Source: DASSUW01 sp963730535
Lineage (GTDB): Bacteria; Actinomycetota; Thermoleophilia; Solirubrobacterales; Solirubrobacteraceae
Direction: 5' to 3'
DNA length: 64,000 bases
NCBI GenBank assembly: GCA_963730535.1
Contig: CAVSRU010000005.1
Coordinates: 62,001-126,000 of the forward strand
Part shown: one piece after another, positions 36,217 to 46,000 of the stretch
Numbering within the stretch: position 1 is the first letter of the stretch
Layout of the letters: every line of letters starts with the position of its first letter
Position numbers and translations under genes: made by a program
The notes under the pieces: model-generated
The model's database searches: none
Told to the model about the DNA's origin: nothing
The model's input: only the letters and a program-made list of their open reading frames with translations

Positions 36217-38276
36217 AGGGCCTGCTCGCACTGGGCCTCGTCGCCGGTGTGGCCTGGGCCGGTGTGACATCGTCGGGCGCCGACTTCGTGCCCGCGTCGC
36301 ACTCGCCGGGGAACAGCTTCGCCGCGGCCGCCGACTTCAACACCGTCGCCGTCTCGATGGACGATCCCGGCTCCCCGCGCAACGGGAACGTCACCCTCCA
36401 GGCCACCGCGAGCTCGGAGCGCGGCATCGACCGCGTCCGGTTCCAGTCCGCGCCCACCGGCACGTCGACGTGGACCGATGCCTGCGAGGACGCCACGGCA
36501 CCGTACGCCTGCAACTGGGACTCGGCCGGCGTGGCCGACGGCGTGCGCGATCTGCGCGCGATCGCCGTCGACCAGGCCGGCTACCAGCGGATCGCCACCG
36601 TCGCCGCGCGCGTGATCGACAACGCGCTGCCGTCGGCGGCGCTCAACGACCCCGGCATTCTCGCCGGCCTCGAGATCCTGACCGCCACGGGCGCCGACCC
36701 GCTGGCCGGCCTCGCCTCGCTCGGCATCTCCTACCGGCCGGCGGGCGGCGGGTCGTGGACGGACCTCTGCACCGGGGCCACGTCGCCGCGCGTGTGCCCG
36801 CTCGACACCACGTCGCTGCCCGACGGCGACTACGAGCTCCGCGCCCGGTCCACCGACCTGGCCGGCAACGTCCGCGACTCCGTGCTCACCCGGACCGTCG
36901 ACAACACGGCGCCGTCGGCCTCGATCACGATGCCCGCCGCCGTCACCGGCACCGTCACGGTTCCCGTCACCGCCGGCGACGGTGCGGGCACCGGCGTCAA
37001 GCAGGCGACCATCCAGATCCGGACGTCACCGGTCGGGGTGTGGGCGAACCTGTGCGCGGTCGACACGGCGGCGCCGTTCGAGTGCACCGGCTTCGACACG
37101 ACGGCCCTCGCCGAGGGGCTCTACGACCTCCAGGCGATCGTCGAGGACAACGCCGGCAACATCACCACGAGCGCGGCGACGACGATCAGGATCGACCGGA
37201 CGGTGCCGTCGGCCGCGACCCTCGTCAACCCGGGCGCCTCGCTCCAGGGCTCGGTGACGCTCAGCGGCACCGCGACCGACGCGGCGTCGGGGATCCAGTC
37301 CTGGACCGCGCAGTACCGGCTGACGGGCACCACGCCGTGGCTCGACGCGTGCACCGACACGACGGTCACCGCGCCGTCCAACTACTCCTGCGCGTGGGCG
37401 ACGACCGGTGTGGCAGACGGCGTCTACGAGCTGCGCGCGGTCGGCACCGACGTTGCCGGCAACCAGACCGCCGCGACGACGCAGACCAACAAGCGCGTCG
37501 ACAACGTCGTGCCTACCGTGTCTCTGACCGATCCGGGCACGCCGCTGACCGGCGCCGTGACGCTCAACGCCACCGCGTCGGACGGCGGCGGGATCGCGTC
37601 CGTTGCCTTCCAGCGCTCCCCGGCGGGCGCGGGCACGTGGACGAACATCTGCACCGACAACTCCGCGCCCTACACCTGCTCGTTCCCCACGACCGGGGTG
37701 GCCGACGCGAGCTACGACCTGCGGGCCCTCGCCACCGACAACGCCGCTCGCACGGCGGCGTCCGTGGTGGCCTCGCGCTGGGTCGAGAACGTCGCGCCCT
37801 TCGGCGTCGACGTGCAGACGACCTCCGGCGGCGCCATCGCGGGCCGGACCGACGCCGGCGACACGATCTCGCTCACGTACAGCGAGCCGATCGCCCCGGC
37901 CACGGTGCTCGCCGGCTGGAACGGCACCGCGACGGCGATGCGCGTCTACCTCACGAACAGCGCCAACAACGACCGCATGGACTTCCGGGACGCCGCCGGC
38001 ACGACGCGGCTCAACCTGGTGCTCTCGGCGACCGACCTCACGCTGGCGCGCAACTACGTCACCGGGGCCGTGGTCCTCAACGGCACGATGGTCCGCACCG
38101 GCAACACGATCACCGTCACGTTCGGCACCGTTGTGTCGGGCGCGGCCTCGCTCGCGACGGCGACCGGGACGGGCGCGCTCACCTGGCGCCCCTCGGCCTC
38201 GGCGCAGGACATGTACGGCAAGGCGAGCACGACCACCCTGGTCACCGAGGGTGGCACGGCGGACGCCGACTTCTGA
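36213..38276 (+). CDS. Large secreted Ig-like repeat protein with SipW-type signal
   Basis: 687 residues. N-terminal signal LLALGLVAGVAWAGVTSSGA followed by DFVPASHSPGNSFAAA, resembling the TasA/SipW cleavage context. Then about five Ig-like repeats of ~95-100 residues (about residues 43-533), each with W-x-D/N-x-C, 8-13 residues later another Cys, then V/L-x-D-G-x-Y-D/E-L-R-A and D-x-A-G-N. The Cys pairs probably form disulfides outside the cell. The last ~150 residues are a different beta-rich domain (LTYSEPIAPATVLAGW). GTG 36213 overlaps the sipW stop; its stop overlaps the next ATG. Confidence 0.82.
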   Translation: MKGLLALGLVAGVAWAGVTSSGADFVPASHSPGNSFAAAADFNTVAVSMDDPGSPRNGNVTLQATASSERGIDRVRFQSAPTGTSTWTDACEDATAPYACNWDSAGVADGVRDLRAIAVDQAGYQRIATVAARVIDNALPSAALNDPGILAGLEILTATGADPLAGLASLGISYRPAGGGSWTDLCTGATSPRVCPLDTTSLPDGDYELRARSTDLAGNVRDSVLTRTVDNTAPSASITMPAAVTGTVTVPVTAGDGAGTGVKQATIQIRTSPVGVWANLCAVDTAAPFECTGFDTTALAEGLYDLQAIVEDNAGNITTSAATTIRIDRTVPSAATLVNPGASLQGSVTLSGTATDAASGIQSWTAQYRLTGTTPWLDACTDTTVTAPSNYSCAWATTGVADGVYELRAVGTDVAGNQTAATTQTNKRVDNVVPTVSLTDPGTPLTGAVTLNATASDGGGIASVAFQRSPAGAGTWTNICTDNSAPYTCSFPTTGVADASYDLRALATDNAARTAASVVASRWVENVAPFGVDVQTTSGGAIAGRTDAGDTISLTYSEPIAPATVLAGWNGTATAMRVYLTNSANNDRMDFRDAAGTTRLNLVLSATDLTLARNYVTGAVVLNGTMVRTGNTITVTFGTVVSGAASLATATGTGALTWRPSASAQDMYGKASTTTLVTEGGTADADF

Positions 38277-39181
38277 TGCGCGCGCTGCTGCCCTTCTTCG
38301 GATCGCTGGCCATGGCCCTGTCGGCTCTCGGGCTCGCGTTCGCGGCTCCCCGAGAGGAGCGCGACGACCTCGCGGCGGTGCGCGTCGCGGCGGCGGCGGG
38401 CGCCGTGCACATCGTCAACTCCCGCGAGGGGACCGCCGTGCTCGGCGCCGAGACGCTCCAGCCGGGCGAGCAGGTCAGCGGCACCGTGCGGATCGGGAAC
38501 GACGGCACGCTGGCGGGCGACCTCGTGCTGCGGGCGGGGGCGCTGAGCGACACGGCAGGGGCGGGCGGCGGCAGGGTCTCGGACGCGCTCCAGCTCAGCA
38601 TCGTCGACGTGACGGCCCCCGCCCAGCCCGTGACGCTCTACGCCGGCCCGCCGGCCGGCTTCACCCAGGTCGCGGCCGGAAGGGTCGCGGCTGGGGGAGC
38701 GCGCGACTATCGGATCGACGCGACGTTCGCGACGCCCCCGGGCGACGACAACCGCTTCCAGGGATCCGTGCTCAGCCTCGGGCTCGAGTGGGGCGCGACG
38801 GCGGTTCCGGCGGCGCCCACGCCGACGCCGACGCCGGCTCCGGTCACGCCGGCGCCTGCTCCCACGACGCCCACCCCGGTCGCACCCGGCCCCGCGAGGG
38901 CGCTCGCCGACCTGCTCGGGCTGCCGAGGGCCGGGACCTGCGTGAGCGCCGGCACGCTGCGCTTCAAGCTGCGTGCCCCGAACGGCGGGCGCGTGCTCTC
39001 GGCGAGCGTGGCGGTGAACCGCAAGACGAAGGTGAAGGGCTCCAAGGCCCGGGCCGCGGTCACGCTGCGCAAGCTGCCGAAGCGCACCACGATCGCGGTC
39101 GTCGTCAAGGCCTCCGACCGCAAGACCTACAAGGCGTCGCGCACCTACGCCGCCTGCAAGAGCGCCGCGCGGCGCGGCTGA
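38276..39181 (+). CDS. Second TasA-like protein with Pro/Thr linker and basic C-terminal domain
   Basis: 301 residues. Signal segment LLPFFGSLAMALSALGLAFA, then a domain related to the first TasA-like protein (AVHIVNSREGTAVLGAETLQ and SGTVRIGNDGTLAGDLVL align with its SIVNSKEGVAVLSASDLRPG and GTVDIENDGTLSGAFTL). A Pro/Thr linker (APTPTPTPAPVTPAPAPTTP) leads to a Lys/Arg-rich C-terminal domain with two Cys (GTCVSAGTLRFKL, YAACKSAARRG). It may connect fibres to the cell wall (inference). ATG overlaps the previous stop (TGATG). Confidence 0.78.
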   Translation: MRALLPFFGSLAMALSALGLAFAAPREERDDLAAVRVAAAAGAVHIVNSREGTAVLGAETLQPGEQVSGTVRIGNDGTLAGDLVLRAGALSDTAGAGGGRVSDALQLSIVDVTAPAQPVTLYAGPPAGFTQVAAGRVAAGGARDYRIDATFATPPGDDNRFQGSVLSLGLEWGATAVPAAPTPTPTPAPVTPAPAPTTPTPVAPGPARALADLLGLPRAGTCVSAGTLRFKLRAPNGGRVLSASVAVNRKTKVKGSKARAAVTLRKLPKRTTIAVVVKASDRKTYKASRTYAACKSAARRG

Positions 39182-39185
39182 GCGC

Positions 39186-39665
39186 TCACCGGCACAGGCT
39201 CCAGATCCCGCGTCCGGCCGCCCGCGCGCGTTGCTCGGCGGCCCGGAAGGCGCCGAGCCGGGCGAACGGCCGCCCGTCGTAGACGTACACGCGCGCCCAG
39301 CCGCGCCGGAGCTGGTGCTCCTGGAGCGACTCGCCCTCCGACGACGCGTAGGCCAGCAGGCGGTCGTAGCGGTCGTACGTGTCCTGGGTGGGATCGGTGC
39401 GCAGCGTCACCGGCCGGCCGGCGAACCCCTCGAGCGCGGCGGTGGCCCGCTTGCCGCCGCACTCCACCGGCCGCGCCGGATGGTGGGTCTCCGGCGTGTC
39501 GATGCCGATCAGCCGCACGGTGTACCGGCGGACGCCGGCCTGCACCTTGATCGTGTCGCCGTCGACCACGTCGGTGATCCGGCCCTCGATCCGGTCGCCC
39601 GTGGCGGGCTCGAGGTCCGCGCACCCGGCGAGCGCCAGCACGGCGAGCAGCGCGGTCCATCGCAT
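39186..39665 (-). CDS. Secreted thermonuclease-like (SNase) lipoprotein
   Basis: A 159-residue staphylococcal-nuclease-fold protein with lipoprotein signal (LLAVLALAGC). Active-site residues are visible in DVVDGDTIKVQ, VRLIGIDTPETHH, and YDRYDRLLAY. It hydrolyses nucleic acids outside the cytoplasm (family knowledge). ATG 39665 lies eight bases after TATGGT on its strand; GTG 39668 is an alternative. It converges with the TasA-like operon 4 bp away, and could affect extracellular-DNA matrix (inference). Confidence 0.9.
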   Translation of the reverse strand: MRWTALLAVLALAGCADLEPATGDRIEGRITDVVDGDTIKVQAGVRRYTVRLIGIDTPETHHPARPVECGGKRATAALEGFAGRPVTLRTDPTQDTYDRYDRLLAYASSEGESLQEHQLRRGWARVYVYDGRPFARLGAFRAAEQRARAAGRGIWSLCR

Positions 39666-39692
39666 CACCGCCGACCATAGCCCGGCGGTCGG

Positions 39693-40310
39693 TCAGTAGC
39701 CGATGGCGATCTCCGCGCCGAGCTCGAACGGCTCGACGAGCTCGATCCGGTCGCCGCTCCAGAACCGTCCGGGGTCGTACCAGCTCGCCGGGCGCTTGTC
39801 CGGGAGCAGGCCCATGGCCTGGTAGGTGGTGGCCACCAGCTCGGCGCAGTAGACCGCCTCGTTCGAGGCGGCCCGGCGGCGGACGCGCCCGGTCGCCCAC
39901 GAGCGCATGAGGCTCGGCGTGGTCGGGAACGGGCGGCCGTCGTAGCGGGCGATGACCTTCATCAGCTCGTCCTCGTGGCGGCGCTCGAGCGTGCCCTGGA
40001 GCTGGCGCAGGAAGGCCCGCTGGTTGTACTTGGTGTCCCACACGCGGACGGCGTCGGCGAGCTTGTGCAGCTGCACGCCGCGCTGGCGCTCGCCGGTCCA
40101 GACGTCGGGCAGCGAGCGGCCGAGCTCGGCGTGCCAGAGCAGGGGAGGGAGGTCGTCGAGCACGACCGCCATGCCGACGTGGTTGACGGGGCTGTTGGTG
40201 ACCGTCTGGATCGCGCGGTCGGCCAGCGACCGGCCGCGGAACAGCCACAGGTCGCCGGTAGCCGCGGTTGCCACCGCGTCGGCGAGAGGGAGGGGCGTCG
40301 GTGCGCTCAC
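39693..40310 (-). CDS. Permuted papain-like amidase (YiiX/NlpC-P60 type)
   Basis: 205 residues. The circularly permuted NlpC/P60 fold is suggested by GDLWLFRGRSLADRAIQ, the conserved His in SPVNHVGMAVV, LLWHAELG, and the catalytic Cys in VYCAELVATTYQAMGLL. These are YiiX/YebB-like amidases acting on peptide or lipid amides. No signal peptide. GTG 40310 lies seven bases after TAGGTT on its strand, in an overlapping divergent promoter shared with the gene at 40332. Confidence 0.75.
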   Translation of the reverse strand: MSAPTPLPLADAVATAATGDLWLFRGRSLADRAIQTVTNSPVNHVGMAVVLDDLPPLLWHAELGRSLPDVWTGERQRGVQLHKLADAVRVWDTKYNQRAFLRQLQGTLERRHEDELMKVIARYDGRPFPTTPSLMRSWATGRVRRRAASNEAVYCAELVATTYQAMGLLPDKRPASWYDPGRFWSGDRIELVEPFELGAEIAIGY

Positions 40311-40316
40311 GGGCCG

Positions 40317-40323
40317 TAACCTA
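40317..40323. promoter_or_regulatory. Overlapping divergent -10 boxes
   Basis: TAACCT (40317-40322, + strand) and TAGGTT (complement of 40318-40323, - strand) share five base pairs. They stand nine and seven bases from the start codons at 40332 (+) and 40310 (-). Polymerase can therefore occupy only one direction at a time, and both transcripts would be leaderless. Confidence 0.5.
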
Positions 40324-40331
40324 CGCAATCG

Positions 40332-40525
40332 ATGCGCATCCCCTGGAAGCTGATCGGTGTGGCCGGGGTCGCCGGCGTGGCCGCGACCGGCGCCGTCGTC
40401 GCTCGCAACCGCCGGCCGGAGAGCGATCTGGAGCCGGACGAGCTGCGCGATCGCCTGCACGGGCGCCTCGCCGACGCCGACGGCGGCAGCGGCGAGCCCG
40501 CCGACGACAACGGGTCGCGGGAACC

Positions 40526-40529
<4 letters not shown>
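40332..40529 (+). CDS. Small single-pass membrane protein
   Basis: 65 residues: MRIPWKLIGVAGVAGVAATG forms one hydrophobic N-terminal segment, followed by a charged tail (DLEPDELRDRLHGRLADADG). No family recognised. It lies in front of the ABC-transporter genes, and its TGA overlaps the probable CTG start of the ATPase gene. Confidence 0.65.
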
Positions 40530-41503
<974 letters not shown>

Positions 41504-41507
<4 letters not shown>

Positions 41508-42286
41508 GCATCGAGCGCGAGTGGCGGGTCGTCGCCGCCCTCGGGCGCCGGGCCACCAGTGTGCAGTTCCGGCGCGCCCAGCTGCTGATGCCGACGTTCG
41601 TGCTCCCGCTGATGCTGCTCGCGGTGATCGCCAGCGGCACGAGCGCCGCCCAGGGGCTGCGCGGGTTCCCCGACGTCGCGTCGTACCTGACGTTCGTGGT
41701 CCCCGGCACGATCGTGCAGGGCACGATCCTCGCCGGGCTCACCGCGGGCATCGCGCTCGCGTCGGACATCGAGTTCGGGTTCTTCGACCGCCTGCTGGCC
41801 GCGCCGGTGCATCGCACGAGCCTGGTCCTCGGCCGGCTGTGGGGCACGCTCGTGCTCGGGCTCCTGCAGTCGAGCTTCTTCCTTGTGGTGGCGCTGCTGT
41901 TCGGGGCGCGCTACCCGGGCGGCGTGTGGGGCGCGGTGGCGACCGTGGGGCTGGCCGGCATCACCGCGGTCGGCATGGGCGGCGTGTCGTCGGCGATCGC
42001 GCTGCGGACCGGCTCGCTGTCACTGCTCCAGAGCCTGTTCCCGTTCATGTTCGTGCTGCTCTTCACGGCGCCGGCCTTCTTCCCGCGCGAGTTGCTGGCC
42101 CCGGTCCTCGAGGACGTCTCGGCCTTCAACCCGCTCACCTACGTGGTCGAGGGCGTGCGCGGGCTGCTGGCCGGGGACGCCGACCTCGGCGACCCGGTGA
42201 TCGGCTACGCGGCCGCCCTCGGATTGGCGCTCGCGACCACGGGGCTGGCGACGGTGGCGCTCAAGGAGCGCCTCCGGCGGACATGA
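41504..42286 (+). CDS. ABC-2 type transporter permease
   Basis: A 260-residue membrane protein with six predicted segments and the ABC-2 pattern (MLLAVIASGTSAAQG, DIEFGFFDRLLAAPVHRTSL, FNPLTYVVEGVRGLLAGD). It forms the exporter with the ATPase before it and probably the second permease after it (ATGA overlaps on both sides). Substrate unknown. Confidence 0.93.
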
Positions 42287-43047
42287 CGGCGGTCGCCCTC
42301 ACGCTCTGGCGGCGGTCGCTCAACGAGGTGCTGCGCGTGCGCGGCGCGCTGCTGCCCGCCACCGTGGCGCCGCTCGTCTTCATGCTCGGCATCTCCGGCC
42401 AGTTCCAGCGCCTCGTCGGGCTCGACGGCTTCCCGACCGACTCCTACCTGTCCTGGATCGTGCCGCTGTCCTGCCTCCAGGGCGCCGGGTTCGCGGGCGC
42501 CGCCACCGGCTCCAACCTGGCGCGCGACATCGAGCAGGGCTGGTTCGACCGCCTGCTGGTGGCGCCCGTGCCGCGGCCGCTGCTCGTCATCGGCCCGATC
42601 CTGGGCGCCGTGACCCGTTCGCTGGTGCCGGCGACGGTGGTGCTGGTGGTCGGCCTGGCCGTGGGGGCGGAGCTTACCGGCGGCGTGCCGGGGCTGATCG
42701 CGCTCTACGTCGCCGCGGCGGGGTTCTGCGCGGTCGCCGCCCTGTGGGGCATCTTCCTGGCGGTCATCTTCCGCACCCAGCAGGCCGGGCCGCTGATGCA
42801 GCAGGGCGTGTTCCTGGCGGTATTCCTCTCGACCGCCTACACGCCGGAGGTCCTGCTGCGGGGGTGGCTGGCCGATGTTGCCCACCTGAACCCGGTCACC
42901 CACGTGCTCGAGATGGCGCGGCAGGCGACCGTCGCAGGGATCGAGCCGAGCCTCGCCCACACGCTGCCGGGTGTCGCGGCCCTGGTCGGGATGCTGACCG
43001 TCCTCGGCGCGCTGGCCATGGCCGGCCTAGGACGCATGGGGCGCTGA
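42283..43047 (+). CDS. ABC-2 type transporter permease
   Basis: 254 residues, related to the previous permease: DIEQGWFDRLLVAPVPRPLL and LNPVTHVLEMARQATVAGIE. Two permease genes suggest a heterodimeric membrane part. Last gene of the ABC operon; its last 21 bp overlap the convergent DUF4031 gene. Confidence 0.92.
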   Translation: MTAVALTLWRRSLNEVLRVRGALLPATVAPLVFMLGISGQFQRLVGLDGFPTDSYLSWIVPLSCLQGAGFAGAATGSNLARDIEQGWFDRLLVAPVPRPLLVIGPILGAVTRSLVPATVVLVVGLAVGAELTGGVPGLIALYVAAAGFCAVAALWGIFLAVIFRTQQAGPLMQQGVFLAVFLSTAYTPEVLLRGWLADVAHLNPVTHVLEMARQATVAGIEPSLAHTLPGVAALVGMLTVLGALAMAGLGRMGR

Positions 43048-43326
43048 CCGGCGCTGCCGCCGCGCCCGTACGCGATCCCCGCGCGGCCCGGCCATCCGCA
43101 CCGTCAGCTCCCGCACCGTCACCTCCACCGCTCCCAGCTCCACCGCCTGCTCCCGCACGAACGCGGGCAGGTCGTAGTGATCGCCCTGGAAGCGGTGGCG
43201 GGGGATCCCGAGCCGCTCGGCGAAGGCGTGCAGCTCCTCGAAGCTGTCGTCGCTGACCATGTGGCTCCAGTGCTTGAACGGGAGCCGGGTGTGCGGGTAG
43301 GCCCGCAGCTCGTCGACGAGGATCAA
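43027..43326 (-). CDS. DUF4031-family protein
   Basis: A 99-residue protein with the DUF4031 hallmark: ILVDELRAYPHTRLPFKHWS, HMVSDDSFEELHAFAERLGI and HRFQGDHYDLPAFVREQAVE. Function unknown; widespread in actinobacteria. An Arg-rich C-terminal tail lies in the overlap with the permease gene. Confidence 0.88.
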   Translation of the reverse strand: MILVDELRAYPHTRLPFKHWSHMVSDDSFEELHAFAERLGIPRHRFQGDHYDLPAFVREQAVELGAVEVTVRELTVRMAGPRGDRVRARRQRRSAPHAS

Positions 43327-43345
43327 GGCGAGGCGCTCGAGTGGG

Positions 43346-44314
43346 TCAGAGCCATCCCGAGCGACGGAAGCGCCAGTAGAGCATCACGCAGAGGAGCGCG
43401 GTCACGACGAGCACGAGCGGATAGCCGTAGGTCCACTGCAGCTCGGGCATGTGGTTGAAGTTCATGCCGTAGATGGCCGCCACGCCGGTCGGGACGGCGA
43501 GGATCGCCACCCAGGCCGAGATCTTGCGCATGTCGTCGTTCTGGCGCACGGCCGCCTGCGTGAGGTTGGCCTGGAGGGCGCTCGAGAGCAGGTCCCGGAA
43601 GGCATCGATTCGGCCGTTGACGCGCAGGATGTGGTCGTGCACGTCGCGGAAGTAGGTCCGCAGCTCGGGGGCGATCAGGTCGTAGTGGCCGCGGGCGAGC
43701 TTGTCGATCGCCGGCGTGAGCGGGGTGACCGCCCGATGGAGGTCCAGCACCTCTCGCTCGAGCGTGTAGATGCGCTCGGCCGGGTTGCTGCGGTTCGGCG
43801 CGAAGACGTCGTGCTCGACCTCCTGGATATCGGCCTCCACGGCCTGGACGACCGGCTCGTAGTCGTCCACGACGCGGTCGACGACCGCGTACAGGACGGC
43901 TCCCGCCCCGCAGCGCAGGAGATCGGGCCGCTGCTCGATCTGGAGCCGCACGTCATGCAGCTTGCTCTCGCCGTGCCGAACGGAGACCACGAAGTCGCGG
44001 TTGACGAACAGCAGGATCTCGCCGGTCTCGACGTCGTGGCGCTCCTCGACGTAGCGGACCGTCTTGAGGACGACGAACACGGTGTCGCCGTAGACCTCGA
44101 GCTTGGGCCGCTGATGGGCGTTGACCGCGTCCTCGACGGCCAGCTCGTGGAGGTCGAACTCGCGCGCGACGGCGTCGAACTCCTCCTCGGACGGCTCGAA
44201 GACGCCGATCCACACGAACGAGCCGTCGCGCTGGGCCGCCTCGCCGGCCTCGGCGAGCGGCAGATCGCCCGCGCAGCGGCAGCCGTCCTCGTACACGGCG
44301 CAGTCGACGATCAT
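43346..44314 (-). CDS. corA: CorA-type magnesium/cobalt transporter
   Basis: A 322-residue CorA-family channel: soluble N-terminal domain (WIGVFEPSEEEFDAVAREF, HQRPKLEVYGDTVFVVLKTV), long helices, then two C-terminal membrane helices with the GMN motif in AAIYGMNFNHMPELQW. It mediates Mg2+ (Co2+, Ni2+) movement across the cytoplasmic membrane. The 15-bp gap from the EAL gene suggests one transcript. Confidence 0.94.
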   Translation of the reverse strand: MIVDCAVYEDGCRCAGDLPLAEAGEAAQRDGSFVWIGVFEPSEEEFDAVAREFDLHELAVEDAVNAHQRPKLEVYGDTVFVVLKTVRYVEERHDVETGEILLFVNRDFVVSVRHGESKLHDVRLQIEQRPDLLRCGAGAVLYAVVDRVVDDYEPVVQAVEADIQEVEHDVFAPNRSNPAERIYTLEREVLDLHRAVTPLTPAIDKLARGHYDLIAPELRTYFRDVHDHILRVNGRIDAFRDLLSSALQANLTQAAVRQNDDMRKISAWVAILAVPTGVAAIYGMNFNHMPELQWTYGYPLVLVVTALLCVMLYWRFRRSGWL

Positions 44315-44329
44315 GGGGAGGAGTATCGC

Positions 44330-45907
44330 TCAGCGGGCGGCGAGCTGGGCCACGCTCGACTCGACTAGACCGGGCTCCGGACGGCCGAGCAGGAAGCCCT
44401 GGCCGCAGCCGACCGAGAGGTCGACCAGGCAGGTGAGCTCCTCCTCGGACTCGATCCCCTCGGAGACGACCGTGGCGCCGATGTCGCGCGCGAACGCGAC
44501 GATCGCGGACGCCAGCGACTGGCGCACCGGGTCCTCGTCGATGCCGCACACCAGCGTGCGGTCGAGCTTGAGGATCTCGGGGCGCACGCGCGTGACGTGG
44601 CGGAAGGAGGCGAAGCCGGAGCCGACGTCGTCGACCGCCACGCGGGCGCCGTCGTGGCGCAGCCGGGTGAGCGCCGCGTCGAGCTCGGCGTAGTCCTCGA
44701 CGGGGTCGTGCTCGGTCAGCTCGACCACGAGCGGGCGGTCGTGGTCGGCGAACAGCGCCGCGAGCTCGGGACGCGTGAGCACGGCGGGGGAGACGTTGCA
44801 GGCGAGATAGAGGTCCGCGGGCAGCCGGTCGTGACGGCTCAGCGCCAGCTCGACGACCGCCAGCTCGAGCTCGATGCCGAGGTCGAGCGCGTGGGCGTCG
44901 ACGAACGTCTCCTCGGTCGGGAGCTGCGTGCCGTCCTCGCCGGTGAAGCGGGCGAGCGCCTCGGCGCCGACCACCCCGCCGCTGTCGAGCGCGACGATCG
45001 GCTGCAGCGCGATGTCGAGACCGTGGCCGTCGACGAGCCGGGCGATCCGCTCGCGGGCCTGCGCCCGGTGGCGGCGATCGAGCCCGGCGATCTCGTCCTC
45101 GCGGCGGGCTCGCGCGCGCTCGGCCTCGAGGCCGCGGCCGAGCTCGTCCTGGAGGTCGCGCAGCCGGTCGGAGACCGCGACGAAGCCGATCACGAGGCCG
45201 ACGGCGGGCACGGCGAACTGCGCGGCGAGCAGGGTGAGGCTCGCCCACCAGGCGCCGGCGTACGGGTCGGAGGCGAGCAGGAAGGAGCCGGCGTCGAGCG
45301 CCGAGAGGGCGATGAGCGCGATGACGCAGACCTCGCCCCAGGTGGGCGCGCCGTCGGCGCGCCGCCACCAGGCGGCGGCGACAACCAGCTGCCCGGCGGC
45401 CAGGAGGGCGATCACGGTGCGGTCGCCGAACGGCGTGGGGGAGAGGACCAGCAGCGCGATCCCGGCCGCGGCGAAGGCGATCAGGCTGCGCGGCCGGGCT
45501 CGCACCCCGGCGAGCGCGAGGGCTCCGGCGACGAGGAGGGCCATATGCCAGATCGCGTAGCGGGCGGCCGCCGCGTCGGCGCCCTGCTCGACCGGCCCGC
45601 CGCCGGGGAAGATCGTGGGCTGCCCGAGCAGGCTCGCGACGAGACCCGCCAGCGCGACGGTGACCCCGGCGGCCATCCAGAGCAGGCGGTGGTCGCCGAC
45701 GGTGCGGGCGGAGGCGTGCAGCAGATGGGCGACGAGCGCCGCGCACACGCTGCCCGCGGCCAGCGTCGCCGGCACGACCGCGGACGGCTCGGAGTGGCTC
45801 CCGGCGCTGAACGCGACGATGGCCGCGAGGCCCGCCGTCACCGCGCACGCGGCCAGCATCCGCGCCGTGACGGTCACGGGGGCGCGCAGGCTCAGCAACG
45901 GAGACAT
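44330..45907 (-). CDS. Membrane EAL-domain cyclic-di-GMP phosphodiesterase
   Basis: 525 residues. The first ~250 form about eight membrane segments (an integral sensor module), followed by a short coiled coil and an EAL domain. The catalytic and metal-binding residues are intact: GAEALARF, YLACNVSP, VVELTEHD, VAVDDVGSGFASF, ILKLDRTLV, VSEGIESEEEL and GQGFLLGRPEP. It should therefore hydrolyse cyclic-di-GMP to pGpG. There is no GGDEF domain. It lies 15 bp upstream of corA and is divergent from the coiled-coil gene at 46001. Confidence 0.93.
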   Translation of the reverse strand: MSPLLSLRAPVTVTARMLAACAVTAGLAAIVAFSAGSHSEPSAVVPATLAAGSVCAALVAHLLHASARTVGDHRLLWMAAGVTVALAGLVASLLGQPTIFPGGGPVEQGADAAAARYAIWHMALLVAGALALAGVRARPRSLIAFAAAGIALLVLSPTPFGDRTVIALLAAGQLVVAAAWWRRADGAPTWGEVCVIALIALSALDAGSFLLASDPYAGAWWASLTLLAAQFAVPAVGLVIGFVAVSDRLRDLQDELGRGLEAERARARREDEIAGLDRRHRAQARERIARLVDGHGLDIALQPIVALDSGGVVGAEALARFTGEDGTQLPTEETFVDAHALDLGIELELAVVELALSRHDRLPADLYLACNVSPAVLTRPELAALFADHDRPLVVELTEHDPVEDYAELDAALTRLRHDGARVAVDDVGSGFASFRHVTRVRPEILKLDRTLVCGIDEDPVRQSLASAIVAFARDIGATVVSEGIESEEELTCLVDLSVGCGQGFLLGRPEPGLVESSVAQLAAR

Positions 45908-46000
45908 GCTGTCAGTAGTGACCGAGTGTTGTTCTGCTCAAACCCGGTAATTCGTCGAGGGCGGTAGCCTGCAGGGACTTTGGGAGCCACGCTCACGGAT

